Source of the DNA: Spinacia oleracea
Lineage: Eukaryota > Streptophyta > Magnoliopsida > Caryophyllales > Amaranthaceae
DNA: 64,000 nt
Reading direction: 5' to 3'
NCBI RefSeq assembly: GCF_020520425.1
Contig: NC_079491.1
Location: forward strand, 8,419,143 to 8,483,142
Position numbers and translations under genes: made by a program. Positions 1-10,800 of this stretch are shown piece after piece. How positions within the stretch are numbered: the stretch's first letter is position 1; every line of letters starts with the position of its first letter. The notes below the pieces were generated by a model. The model did no database searches. It was not told where the DNA came from and saw only the letters and a list, made by a program, of their open reading frames with translations.

Positions 1-566
1 GAAGCTATGATCAAATTTGAATGACGGTGTCGTTTTTGTTAAGTGAGCAGCGGTTGGACTGTACCTTGAAATGGTTCGCAGAGAAGGTCGAGTTTACAGT
101 AAAAATGGATTGAATAAAGGGTTGGTTGATGCAGAAGTCCAACAAGCATAGCTTAATTTTGTTGTATCATGTACTAGTGTCTATTATTTCAGACAATTGA
201 GTTGGATCAGAAATAAGATGATACAGAGTTTGACAATGAAATTCTTTGTTCATCTACATTCACGAGTAACGATTTCGGGTCTCGTGACACAGTTATGTTC
301 TATACTCTATTTTTTCTATCTACTTTGTCTACCAATTCCCACCTGAAGAATGATGGGGTGCTGGTGCATCAGTAACAAAAGCACACCACCGACCACCTAA
401 ACGTCTGGCCAACATTGGGTCACAATTGAGTGTGCCTTGAATAGTTTCAACCTAAAATAGCCAAGACAATAATCCTTATTTTTAAAAGTTGAAGTGAAGG
501 GTATACACAAATTCTTATACTCTTCTCTTCTCTTTTAGATATAACGTTTCACAAATTCTTATTTAC
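1..566. other. Left-edge non-coding stretch
   Basis: No open frame, splice pattern or repeat structure that I can support is visible here. It may be the 3' flank of a gene lying outside the window. Confidence 0.3.
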
Positions 567-877
567 AAGGGTTGTACAATAATTATTGTACACCGGAGTA
601 AAAGTTAACTCAAAATGCTTAAAAGTTATGCTTATATATGTAAAAGTTATCTATCTTTTAGTGATGAATTTTTTCATTTTAATAAAACTTATATCATCAA
701 AATCACTAATAATGTATAAAATTAATCATTTAAAATGTTTATCTATCAACTTTTTTTACTAATATATAAAAGTTAATCAAAACTAGGTTAAAGTTAAAAA
801 AAATTGGGTTAAAATTATCTTGGTGAACAATAAATTTATTGTACACCTTATACACGCAAGACCTTTTGATAACGTTT
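567..877. repeat. MITE-like repeat with related copy nearby
   Basis: The stretch opens with a GTACAATAATTATTGTACACC-like palindromic end and closes with a related sequence in opposite orientation (TTTATTGTACACCTTATACACG). The interior is AT-rich and contains repeated 'aaaagttat' words. A partial relative of the right end, in opposite orientation, lies at about 1540-1690. Superfamily and exact ends are not resolved, because I found no clear target duplication. Confidence 0.4.
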
Positions 878-1080
878 TATTTTGGGTCGTTTATTTTTAA
901 TTGCAGCCTTATTAATTTGGACAAATTATCCAATTGACTTTACCAAACGACCCTCGTCAATATCCGACAGTCCAACATTTTCCTACATATCTCTAACCTT
1001 TAAAATACTCACATTTTGAACACTATGCTTAGTAATAGTGTTTTGAGTCACAAATACATGAAATCCACTATTCCTAAGGA

Positions 1081-1148
1081 AATTTTTTGCATTCCTTCCC
1101 TTTGCAAGCTCCATAATTTTTTGCATTCCTTCCCTTTGCAAGCTCCAT
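1081..1148. repeat. Perfect 34-bp tandem duplication
   Basis: A 34-bp unit (starting AATTTTTTGCATTCC and ending GCTCCAT) is present twice back to back with no mismatch, at 1081-1114 and 1115-1148. The identity suggests a recent local duplication. It lies in non-coding DNA. Confidence 0.85.
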
Positions 1149-1539
1149 AATACTTGTTTAATCAACCAAGGTTCAAAGCTTGTTGCTTACATATTTCCAC
1201 TTTTTTTTTACTTTCTCTCTTTTCTGTTTTCTGATTCCTAAGAAATTTGTTTCTTTCTCCTAATTTATTCCATTCCTCTCTCCTCTGGTTTTCCTTTCCT
1301 TTTGCCTCTGCTTCTCCGCTCGTTTATTCGTCTTGCCCTTACTCCGTTTTTGCTTTTGTGCGGCGTCGCTCGTTTATTTGTTTTCAGATTTTTTAGTTTT
1401 TGTTATTTAGTGCTTTTTATTTTTCCTGCTTCTTATCCCATGTTAAATAAAAAATAAAATAAATAAAAAAATAAATAAAACATTACTTATGCATGGTTGT
1501 GGTACTCACTAATTAATGTTACATTAGTATTGGCATACA

Positions 1540-1690
1540 AAAAGTCTTACACGCATAAGATGTACAATAAAGTTATTGTATACCGAGATCATTTTTACTC
1601 ATTGTTTTTGTATGAAATAACAATTTAACATTTTTTGATTAATTTTTTATTATGAAAAAAATTGTGGATAAACATTTTAAAAGGTTAAAT
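1540..1690. repeat. Partial relative of the 567-877 repeat
   Basis: The end sequence AGTCTTACACGCATAAGATG followed by TACAATAAAGTTATTG resembles the inverted right end of the repeat at 567-877, and an AT-rich body follows. Only one end is recognisable, so the element is incomplete or diverged. Confidence 0.3.
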
Positions 1691-2197
1691 GGTTATGGCT
1701 CCTACACTTCTTAGCCTAGAATCAAACCCTTTAGTATTTGCACGTAATATGTTTATGGCTCCTACACTTCTTGCCAACAGAATTAGTTTCTGTTGCAATA
1801 GTATAGAAGGTGGGAATGTAGGCTCATTACCTAAAGATTTTTGAAGGGAACAAGCTCGTAGTGCGGTGTTCTCAACAAATACCCCTTAAATATTTTGTAA
1901 CTTGAACATAACTACTCTTGTACATATTATGACTCGGGCACTATGCCGAGTTCTTTATGTTCTGCTTTGCAATGCTGATTTCAGGAATATGTAATGTTGT
2001 TTTTCTAGCATGAACTCCTATAATGTACTATCTAGCTTGCATTAACCTGCTATTTGAACAGACCAAGCACCCGATATTGGAATACGGAATGCTATTCCTT
2101 GTAGTTGTTTTCGGACTACCTAATTCCCTCGATTTTTTCCCGTACAAATTTTGCTTATACGCTAATTAATTCAACGAACTAATTCCGATATTTTGGG

Positions 2198-2232
2198 GGA
2201 CCGCGCGCGTTAGCATGCGGTCCAACAACTAG
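2198..2232 (+). mobile_element. Helitron 3' terminus
   Basis: A hairpin (GGACCGC pairing with GCGGTCC across a 12-nt loop) is followed five bases later by CTAG and then T. This is the classical 3' end of a plant Helitron: a stem-loop just before CTRR, inserted at an A/T target. The 5' TC end could not be identified, so only the terminus is reported. The body would extend leftward over part of 900-2197, where I see no genes. Confidence 0.55.
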
Positions 2233-2240
2233 TATCTAAA

Positions 2241-2364
2241 AATAGTGCAGGAATGTAATTTACAACCTAAAATATTGGGTGAACAGTAAAATAAAATTGC
2301 AGAATAGTGCAGGAATGTCATTTACAACCAAAAATATTGGGTGAACAGTAAAATAAAATTGCAA
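2241..2364. repeat. 62-bp tandem duplication
   Basis: Two copies of a 62-bp unit beginning AATAGTGCAGGAATGT lie head to tail (2241-2302 and 2303-2364) with a few mismatches. They sit just after the Helitron end and just downstream of the 3' end of the CTD-like gene. Confidence 0.8.
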
Positions 2365-2474
2365 CTAAAACAGAACAGAGTTAGTATTAAATAATCTGAC
2401 TGTTTCAAACTACATGTCACATTGTCTCGTCAGACATAGATCGCCTTGCTAGTTGTTGGTTTGCTACCCTTTCT

Positions 2475-3389
2475 CTACCATCTATATGCCGCAGAAGAGT
2501 ACGGCGAATAAACAGGGGATGCTGGCGTATAAATTGGAGATTCCGGCGAGTTAACAGGAGATGCTGGCGTGTAGATTGGAGATTCCGGCGAGTAAACAGG
2601 AGATGCTGGCGTGTAGATTGGAGATTCCGGCGAATAAACGGGGGATGCTGGCGTGTCCACTTGAGATTCCGGCGAGTAAACAGGAGATGCTGGCGTATAT
2701 ATTGGAGAATCCGGCGAGTAAACAGGGGATGCTGGCGAGTAAACAGGGGACCCTGGTGTGTAGATTGGAGACTCCGGCGAGTAAACAGGGGACCCTGGTG
2801 TGTAGACAGGGGACGCTGGTGTGTAGAATGGAGACTCCGGCGAGTAAACGGGGGATGCTGGCGTGTAAATTGGAGATCCCGGAGAATATTCAGGGGACGC
2901 TGGTGTATAGACTGGAGAAGGTGGGTTGTACGACGGAGATTCCGGCGAGTATTCAGGACTCTCGGGCGAATAAACTGGAGAGAATTGGACATACTCTGGT
3001 GATTCTGGCGAGTAGTTTGGAGAGGATGGCACGTACTCTGGTGATGATGGTGGCGACAATGGCGTGTACTCCGGTGACTTTGGTGGTGATGATGGTGTGT
3101 ACTCCGGTGACTTTGGTGGTGATGATGGCGTGTACTCCGGTGACTTAGGTGGTGATGATGGCGTGTACTCCGGTGATTTAGGTGGCGACGATGGCGTGTA
3201 TTCTGGCGATTCCGGTGCATACTCATGAGGAGACCATAGCGTGTATGATGGTGATCGTAAGTAATTAGAAGATGTTGACTCCATAGCGTAGTACTGATTC
3301 GGAGACGACGACGACTCTGGTGTGTATTGAAGAGGAGACGACGGTGTGTACGACGGCGATCGTGAGTAATAAGAAGAAGTTGAATCCAT
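2475..3389 (-). CDS. Repeat protein of RNA polymerase II CTD-like heptads
   Basis: This is an uninterrupted 304-codon frame with no intron. After an N-terminal part in which a module M-[DE]-STSS-x-Y-x-RSPSYT occurs twice (residues 1 and 36), there are five 11-residue repeats of the form [11 protein letters not shown]. Then about 25 consecutive heptads of the form Y-[S/T]-P-x-S-P-x run almost to the C-terminus, many alternating as [14 protein letters not shown]. The pattern matches the Pol II CTD consensus YSPTSPS at positions 1, 2, 3, 5 and 6, with positions 4 and 7 divergent. No signal peptide is visible, which argues against a cell-wall extensin, and there is no other domain. A TATA box lies 133 bp upstream of the ATG. 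Every heptad carries two Ser/Thr-Pro sites, so proline-directed kinases (CDK or MAPK) are plausible modifiers; that is inference. The molecular function is unknown. Low-complexity antisense frames over the same DNA are shadows. Confidence 0.75.
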   Translation of the reverse strand: MDSTSSYYSRSPSYTPSSPLQYTPESSSSPNQYYAMESTSSNYLRSPSYTLWSPHEYAPESPEYTPSSPPKSPEYTPSSPPKSPEYTPSSPPKSPEYTPSSPPKSPEYTPLSPPSSPEYVPSSPNYSPESPEYVQFSPVYSPESPEYSPESPSYNPPSPVYTPASPEYSPGSPIYTPASPVYSPESPFYTPASPVYTPGSPVYSPESPIYTPGSPVYSPASPVYSPDSPIYTPASPVYSPESQVDTPASPVYSPESPIYTPASPVYSPESPIYTPASPVNSPESPIYTPASPVYSPYSSAAYRW

Positions 3390-3520
3390 GGCGGCGTATT
3401 TGCGTTGGTTTTGGAAGTTGAGTTCTTGGTGTGGTTGGGTAATTTGAAGTTTACTTGGGGAATACTCTGTTTCAAGGTTTGCAAATGACGGTGAATGTGT
3501 TGTACTATATTGGCGGTGTG

Positions 3521-3528
3521 TATTTATA
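3521..3528 (-). promoter_or_regulatory. TATA box of the CTD-like gene
   Basis: TATAAATA on the minus strand lies 133 bp upstream of the ATG at 3389, a normal place for a plant core promoter with a leader of about 100 nt. Confidence 0.6.
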
Positions 3529-3656
3529 AGATACGCATTATTTTCAAGTTACTTTCCAATTTTACAAAACCTATTCGGATTTGGAAAACCTAATCCGATA
3601 TCAAATGAAGTTTTACTTGCTCAAACATTTATACACAAAGATAATTAACATATTTC

Positions 3657-3809
3657 CTTTTTGGTGGTAGTACTCTGGTTTATCCTTAGGGTTAATTCGG
3701 ATTTGGAGCTGAGTTGTGGGTGGATATGTTTCAGTCCCTCTCAATTGTTATTTGAGGTATCGAACACAGGTCCTCTCTACCAAGTTCAGCCCCAACAGAC
3801 AATTGGTAT
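3657..3809 (-). mobile_element. tRNA-derived SINE, older copy
   Basis: Read on the minus strand it contains a box-B-like TGTTCGATACC. The following segment is shared with the SINE at 53740-53925 (a CAATTGAGAGGGACTG-like block, then a run ending in CACCAAAAA). It is flanked by imperfect 14-bp direct repeats AATTA[A/G]CATATTTC at 3643-3656 and 3810-3823. It looks older and shorter at its head than the second copy. Confidence 0.6.
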
Positions 3810-3979
3810 AATTAGCATATTTCTAACTTAATAATAATATTGGTGTGACCGTGTTGTTAGTTTGAAAATTAAAAAATATTGGTATTGTGGTTATTAGGGT
3901 TGTGTTAGACATTCTTGGATTGTCTTTCGAATATGTTATACAGTAATAATAGATTCTGATACTTGTGGAGTATTCCATA

Positions 3980-4546
3980 CTACCTCCGTTTTTAAATAAT
4001 GGATTTTTTCACGTTTGCCCATGTAAATGCTTGGACATTAATATCTCTAATTCTGTATTCGTAAAAATTATAAAAAGATGATATTTCGAAAGTACATGAA
4101 ACAAATCAAACAAGACCTTCACATGACTATATTTTTCCTTACCTATATAAAAACTGATAGTCAAATTAAAATTTACTCCCTTCGTATTTTTTTAAGAGAT
4201 ATACTTGTCTTTTCCGGCCGTTTTTTTAAAGAGATACACTTGCCATTTTTGGTAACTTATCAACCCCACCACCTAATTAAATAATACATCTAATATACTC
4301 TATCACCCACCATCCTATTAAACAAATAATTTCATAAACCCACCCCACCCTCCACCCACCAAAATGAATGGTCCCCACATGTTTAATTATTAAAATATTT
4401 ATCCAACCCCAATTGCTTTATTATTTTATTTCATTCAATTATACTTCTTAATACCCGTGCCCGGCCAAGTGTATCTCTTAAAAAAATACGAAGGGAGTAT
4501 AAATAGTGCCAAAAGTCAAAGTGTGTCAATTATTTCAAAACGGAGT
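3980..4546. mobile_element. Stowaway-like MITE carrying a nested MITE
   Basis: The ends CTACCTCCGTTTTTAAATAA and, inverted on the right, CTCCGTTTTGAAATAATT form a Stowaway-type inverted repeat. The second MITE at 4176-4497 lies inside it, so this outer copy is the older one. Confidence 0.45.
4176..4497. mobile_element. Stowaway-type MITE (Tc1/mariner), 322 bp
   Basis: It has near-perfect terminal inverted repeats of about 32 bp (CTCCCTTCGTATTTTTTTAA and its complement) and TA dinucleotide duplications at 4174-4175 and 4498-4499. It lies about 330 bp upstream of the ALDH10 start codon and could influence that promoter; this is untested. Confidence 0.85.
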
Positions 4547-4826
4547 GAAGATTACGGTATTGTGCAACAAATCGACCACTTTTAAGACTTTAACCGTTAG
4601 TCGAGATATGTTAAACAATGGGGCACATGCACAACTACCAAAAAGTCCCAAATCAAATTAGACATGTGCGTTTGTAAGCACCATGAAAAGGGGTACGGCT
4701 ATTGGTAAGGGAGTCAAAACCAATTATAGAGACGATCATTTTTCAATCTTCAAGACTTCAACACACTCTCACTTCTTTCTCCTCCATATCCCCTCACAAA
4801 TTCCAGCAACTTTCAGCTGATTCCTA

Positions 4827-7800
4827 ATGGCGATTCCCATTCCCTATCGTCAGTTGTTCATTGACGGGGAATGGAAAGAACCCATCAAGAAGAATCGCAT
4901 TCCCATCATCAATCCTTCCACTGAAGAGATCATCGGTTTGTTTACTAATCGCTTCTCCTATTCTTAAATCTTTCTAAATTTCAAACTTTGAACCTAATTT
5001 CTTCATTTTTTTCTGATTAAAGTCTTAGTAAACATTAATCAACTGTGTAGTTCTTAGATTAGATGCTAAAGATTTGCCTTTTTAGTTTCTGAGTTGATGG
5101 GATTTGTTTTTATTTTTATTTTTATGATACGTGTGCTTTCTTGGGAATTGGAACTGAAATTTTGTTGTTTTGATTTTGTTGATTGCATTTTTTGAATTGT
5201 GTATATGTTTGATTGGGATTTTCTCTGTAATACTTTCATGATGTAGTGCTGGTGGATTTTTGATATGGGGTTTTGATTTGAATGGTGATAGTATGATTTA
5301 TTTGGGATTGGAACTAGATTTTGGGGGATTTGTTGATTGGAAATTGAATTTAATGCACTGGGTATCCATCAAAATGGGACTTTATAGGTGATATTCCGGC
5401 CGCCACTGCTGAGGATGTGGAGCTTGCAGTGGCTGCAGCTAGAAGGGCTCTTAAGAGGAATAAAGGGAAAGATTGGGCAGCTGCATCTGGAGCTCATCGT
5501 GCGAAGTACTTACGTGCTATCGCTGCAAAGGTATTTGTTTCAGTGGCTTATTTGGGTCGATTTGGTGATATAGTCCCATCTTGATACCTTTGTGTTGTTA
5601 CTTGTTAGAGTACCTAATTGTTTGGAAATTGGAGGTTGGCTAAGTGGATCATGACAGTTTTGTTTGGTGATTCTATTTGATTGAAATGGTGAACAAGGGG
5701 AAAATAGATGCTTGTACAACACATACTAGTATAAGCTGTGTTCGTAGTTGAAAAACTTGGTGAAAATATGAAAATTTTGCTTACAGAATAGTACTATAGT
5801 AGTGACAGTCCAATATTAAGTAATAAGCAAACTGATTGTACAAGCTAATAGAGTAATAATGACATCTGTGAATATTTTCATCTAATTTTGTACTTGTATT
5901 AAGTAGTTTTGAACAAGGGGAAAATAGAAATAAAAACATTTAAGCTAGCTTAAACTTAGCTAAAACTTTTCACTGCCTTGTTGAGCTACAAGCTACCTGA
6001 AATTACTTGAAAACCACATCCATAGTTTCCGTTGTCAAAATATGCCAATAGTAACTAATTGGTTGAACTCTAACCACTCAGATTTTCTCTTTCCTCTAAA
6101 GTCTCTTTCTGAGGCGGGAATTCTGCAGAAGAGAACTATATTATCTTTTCAGTTGAGTTGAGAGATTCACTTTCAAGTAACTTTTCAAACTTTGTTAGTA
6201 ATAGCTTAAAATCCTATTGAAGGTATGAATGGATGGTTACTTGGTTAGTTTCACTTAAATTGAGTTTTGTGTTAATCGCTTGTCAGTACCTTTACAGCCC
6301 GTTTGGTAGCCGGTAATAAACGGTGGGAATGAGAATAAGTGCTAGTGTTATTTGGCAAGAAATTAACATTATGATGTCCATGGTAATGAAATTTTGTCTC
6401 AAGCTTGGTGTTTCTTCATAAATTTGCATTCCCACCTAATACCACTCCCCAAATGGTAATGGATAGTAATGGAAATTTATAAAGAAAAGGAGATAATTTT
6501 GAGTGAATTAGCATCACCATGGGAATGGATATTGATTTTCCTTACAAATTTACATACAAGTTCATTCCCATTGACATCATTTATGACCGGCTAGTAGTTT
6601 GACTGAGCTTGAAGGCTAGCTAGTCAAAGAATTTGCGCAGTTTTGGTGATAAACTAAAAGTTGTGTCTGTATGGTAAAGTTTAACCTTAGTCAATCAACA
6701 AATGAGAAAAATATGCTTATCATAATTCATATGAAAAAATTTGGTTAAATTATTGTTGTGGTGAATTTTCCAGGTGTAGTCCTTTTATTAATTTTAAGAT
6801 GGATGTGGAAAACCACGTGCAATGTATGACCTGTTCTTTAAAAGTTTCGCCTTAAGTTCGAAATTCTGCTTGAAATTGTGAGTAAAGGTTTTGTAAATGT
6901 ATTAGTTTTTGAAACATTTGTTTTCGTAAAGAAAAATGCACTCCGTTTATTTTTTAGTATAACTCTTGATGTCTACGTCTCCCGTTGTTATCCTGTTGCT
7001 AACATGTTATTGTCAGTTTAACGTGTCTTCTTTAAAAGTGGATACGGGGTATTGGCAATTTGGTCAGTGTAGACCTATGTTTCATCATCTTAGGGTCAAG
7101 AGTTAGATATCAATAGGTATGAGGGTCAAAAAGGAGATTTTTCAGCATTCCTTCAATTCATGTTTCAATTTGAAGTGTTCACCTTAAAAAATTGATATTC
7201 ACTAAAAGTAAGTTATAATTAGTAAAATAAGTTCTTATAAGTAAAAATCAGTTGTAAATCAGTAACGTCATATGATTTATAACACTAGTGATCTGTAAAA
7301 AAATAATAGTTTTAATCAGTAATTTCCGGTTTAAAAAGTCAGGTGAACTGTTCAGGGCCTCAGTTATATACCTATATGTAAACCTTCATGGGTCGTCACA
7401 CGAGTGCTTTGGTTGAGAATCAATTTGGAGCTCACTAGTAGAGTTCCCACCTTCCTCTTATCCTGTAGTTATAAAGTGCTCAGTCACTTTCCTTTGACTG
7501 GGAATTCCCTTTCGAGATCCTGGTTATCGCATAAAGATACTTTGGGGAAATAAGAATCTGCATGATGTAGGTGTGAAACTTTTTAGGCCTTTACTCTACA
7601 CAAGCCTAACTCTATCCCCGCATGCAGATAACAGAAAGAAAAGATGAACTTGCAAAGCTTGAAGCCATGGATTGTGGAAAACCTTTGGATGAAGCAGCAT
7701 GGGACATGGTAAGCTCGTGATTTTTTATTTGGCTTCATATTTTTTGACTCTGTATCTTTCTTGAGTACTAACCAAGGCTTTTGTTCTCATGACCAGGATG

Positions 7801-10800
7801 ATGTTGCTGGGTGTTTTGAATACTATGCCGATCAAGCAGAAGCTCTTGATGCTAAACAAAAGGCTCCAATTGCCCTTCCTATGGAGACATTCAAGTGTCA
7901 TGTTCTCAGGCAGCCCATTGGTGTTGTTGGATTAATTTCTCCATGGTAAGTTTTGACCTTAGTCCCCATCCATCAAAATAGAAGGGTGATAGTAGCATTC
8001 CATTTGGAGCCTTTTGTTTAGCATTCCATTTGGAGTTATGAAGCAATTCGTAAGATATTCCATTTGTGATTTATAAGGGGGGGGGGGGGGGGGTTTGATA
8101 GTAGCATTTTTTGTTGATTTGATAAGGCAATCAGTCAAATTAATGGGGGAAGTACAACATGATACCACAAGATCAATCTAAGTCATTGTCTTTTTGTGTA
8201 CTGAAGTACCCTTTTGGTGAACAAAATCACCTTGATGGACAAATAAGAGAAAGGAATAAGCTAGGAGATGATTGCATGCTTCTTTTTTTTGCATCCCATG
8301 CATGCAAATCTTATAATTCCTCTGTTTTTTTTGTTTTTGTTTTTTTTTACTAGCAAGTTGTAACACACCTCAACAGCACGTAGTTTGTGGAAGACATTAG
8401 AGAATGTAAATGTTAATAAAAATAACTTTAACACCTGAAAGGTGTCATGTTACCTTCTCTACTCCATTCCTAAAAGTGAATTCCGTGAAGGTATGTTGCA
8501 AGTCAAAAGAAAAAGATAGGAAGTATTGATTAATAAGAAGTTAAAATTTAGAGAGGAATGAATAACTTCATAATTTAACATGCTAGGAATGAATAACTTC
8601 ATAATTTAATAAGAAAGAATTTCTTTGATGTGATGCCCTGAGCTAGGTATGAGGATTGAGATCTCTTTACAAAAATGTGATGCCAACGTTGCTAATTTTT
8701 CTTCTTTGTTGAAGGAACTACCCTCTTCTAATGGCTACATGGAAAGTTGCTCCTGCTCTTGCCGCGGGTTGTGCTGCTATACTTAAACCATCAGAAATGG
8801 CATCTGTGTATGTTTTTTTGTCAAGACTTTTTAAAACTCTTATAAAGCCACAATCTCTTTCTAGGCGATGGTGGTGCTTCTGTCAAACTAAAACGCTGTC
8901 ACCTGATTTCTTATATCAGGACTTGTCTAGAATTGGCTGATGTGTGCAGAGAAGTGGGATTGCCTCCGGGTGTGTTAAATATTTTGACTGGATTTGGCCC
9001 AGATGCTGGTGGCCCGTTAGCATGCCACCCTGATGTTGACAAGGTTCATCCTTGCCCACTTTAAGTTGTACTTGTACATTCTGAGTGCACTTTTGTAGCT
9101 TCTCAGACATTGGACATGTACATTCCGAGCCCTTGGTTTTGTGTTCATGTGAATCACATTTCTGCTGAATAGGTTGCATTCACTGGGAGTACCGCTACTG
9201 GTAGCAAAGTTATGTCTTCTGCTGCCCAAATGGTCAAGGTCTGTCATAGCATTTTAGTCCATAATTTCATTTTATGTGAACTTAATTCTAGTTCCTTTGA
9301 CAACATCATTTCTAACATGAACTGCAGCCTGTTACACTAGAACTCGGAGGGAAAAGTCCTATTATCGTGTTTGAAGATGTTGATTTGGATCAAGGTTAGT
9401 TCCTTTTAAACAGGCAGCATCGGTGCTTTAATATCTAGTAGATCTTTGATAAAATGCATCTCGTAACACGTTAAAATCTATTTTAAATTTGACAGCTGCT
9501 GAATGGGCTGCTTTTGGCTGTTTTTGGACCAATGGTCAAATCTGCAGTGCAACGTCTAGACTGCTTGTGCATGTGAGCATCCACTTGCTGCATAATTTAG
9601 CTTCATTTTCAATGACTGGATATTTTTTCATGTAGGTAAGGTTTTCTTCTGTTGTTAAAGATGTGTGCTGGCGTATTATTTCAGGAAAGCATTGCAACTG
9701 AATTTTTGGATAGACTTGTAAAATGGTGCAAAAACATTAAGATTTCTGACCCATTCGAGGAAGGCTGCCGGCTTGGTCCTGTTGTCAGCAAGGGACAGGT
9801 TTGATAATTATCTGTTTTTCCTATTAGTTTTGGGGATTCTTAGCTGGGCTGCTTAGCCGTATAATGTTTACTTCATGTGCTTCATACTGCTTCAGTACGA
9901 GAAAGTTTTGAAGTTCATTTCAGCAGCAAAGAGTGAGGGTGCAACTATTTTGTGTGGAGGTTCCCGCCCTGAGGTAAAACCAGTGCATATATTTGTTACA
10001 ATCCGCTAATGTGGTGTCTGTAACCTAATTAGTATTTTCATCGAGCTTTGCAGCACTTGAAGAAAGGGTATTTTGTTGAACCAACAATTATAAGTGATGT
10101 CTCCACGTCCATGCAAATATGGAAGGAAGAAGTTTTTGGCCCTGTTTTATGTGTCAAAACATTTAGTTCTGATGACGAGGCCATTGAATTGGCAAATGAC
10201 ACCCAGTAAGGCTTTGAATAGTGGAGCTGCTCATAAAAAAAATTAATTTTTTTTTACCTGTACACCTGTTCTCCTAGTTTATACATGATCTTCTCGCATC
10301 TTATTCTGACGTTCTATGTTTTACAGATATGGGTTAGGTGCTGCTGTGCTATCCAAAAATCTCGAAAGGTGTGAGAAAGTGACAGAGGTAAGAATTATTA
10401 TTATTATTATTTTTTATTAGAGCTTGTTTGAATGTCGAACAGTCTGTCAAACCAAAGTTTCTTTGCGGCTAATTTGTGCTTTTATGCAGGCGCTGGAAGT
10501 TGGTATGGTTTGGGTTAATTGTTCACAACCATGCTTTTGCCAAGCTCCATGGGGTGGCACCAAGCGCAGTGGCTTTGGACGTGAACTAGGGGAATGGTGA
10601 GATTATAATCTTTTTGTTGATCTACCATCACTTCCCTGAAATCCTGATCCACAATCTTTAAACTCTGATGTGCTTGCATGATTGTATTTAAGGGCATGCT
10701 TGGATTGGGTGTAATGGATTATGGGGGTAATAAAATTCAAACCACCTTAATAAAAAGACAATGAAGGTGAATTGAGGTGGTTGCAAGGAGGGTGGTGTGG

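Noticed and set aside
2475-3389. Calling the heptad protein an extensin
   Set aside because: There is no signal peptide and no Ser-(Pro)3-5 blocks; the spacing matches the Pol II CTD pattern better.
2417-3484. Overlapping 355-codon His/Arg-rich minus frame and 195-codon and 113-codon plus frames across the CTD-like gene
   Set aside because: These are shadows of the 42-bp repeated DNA in other frames; only the Y-[S/T]-P frame has a clean heptad register, a start near a TATA box and low-complexity features known in proteins.
8916-9247. Antisense frames over ALDH10 exons 6-7
   Set aside because: They run opposite to confirmed exons and show no independent gene signals.
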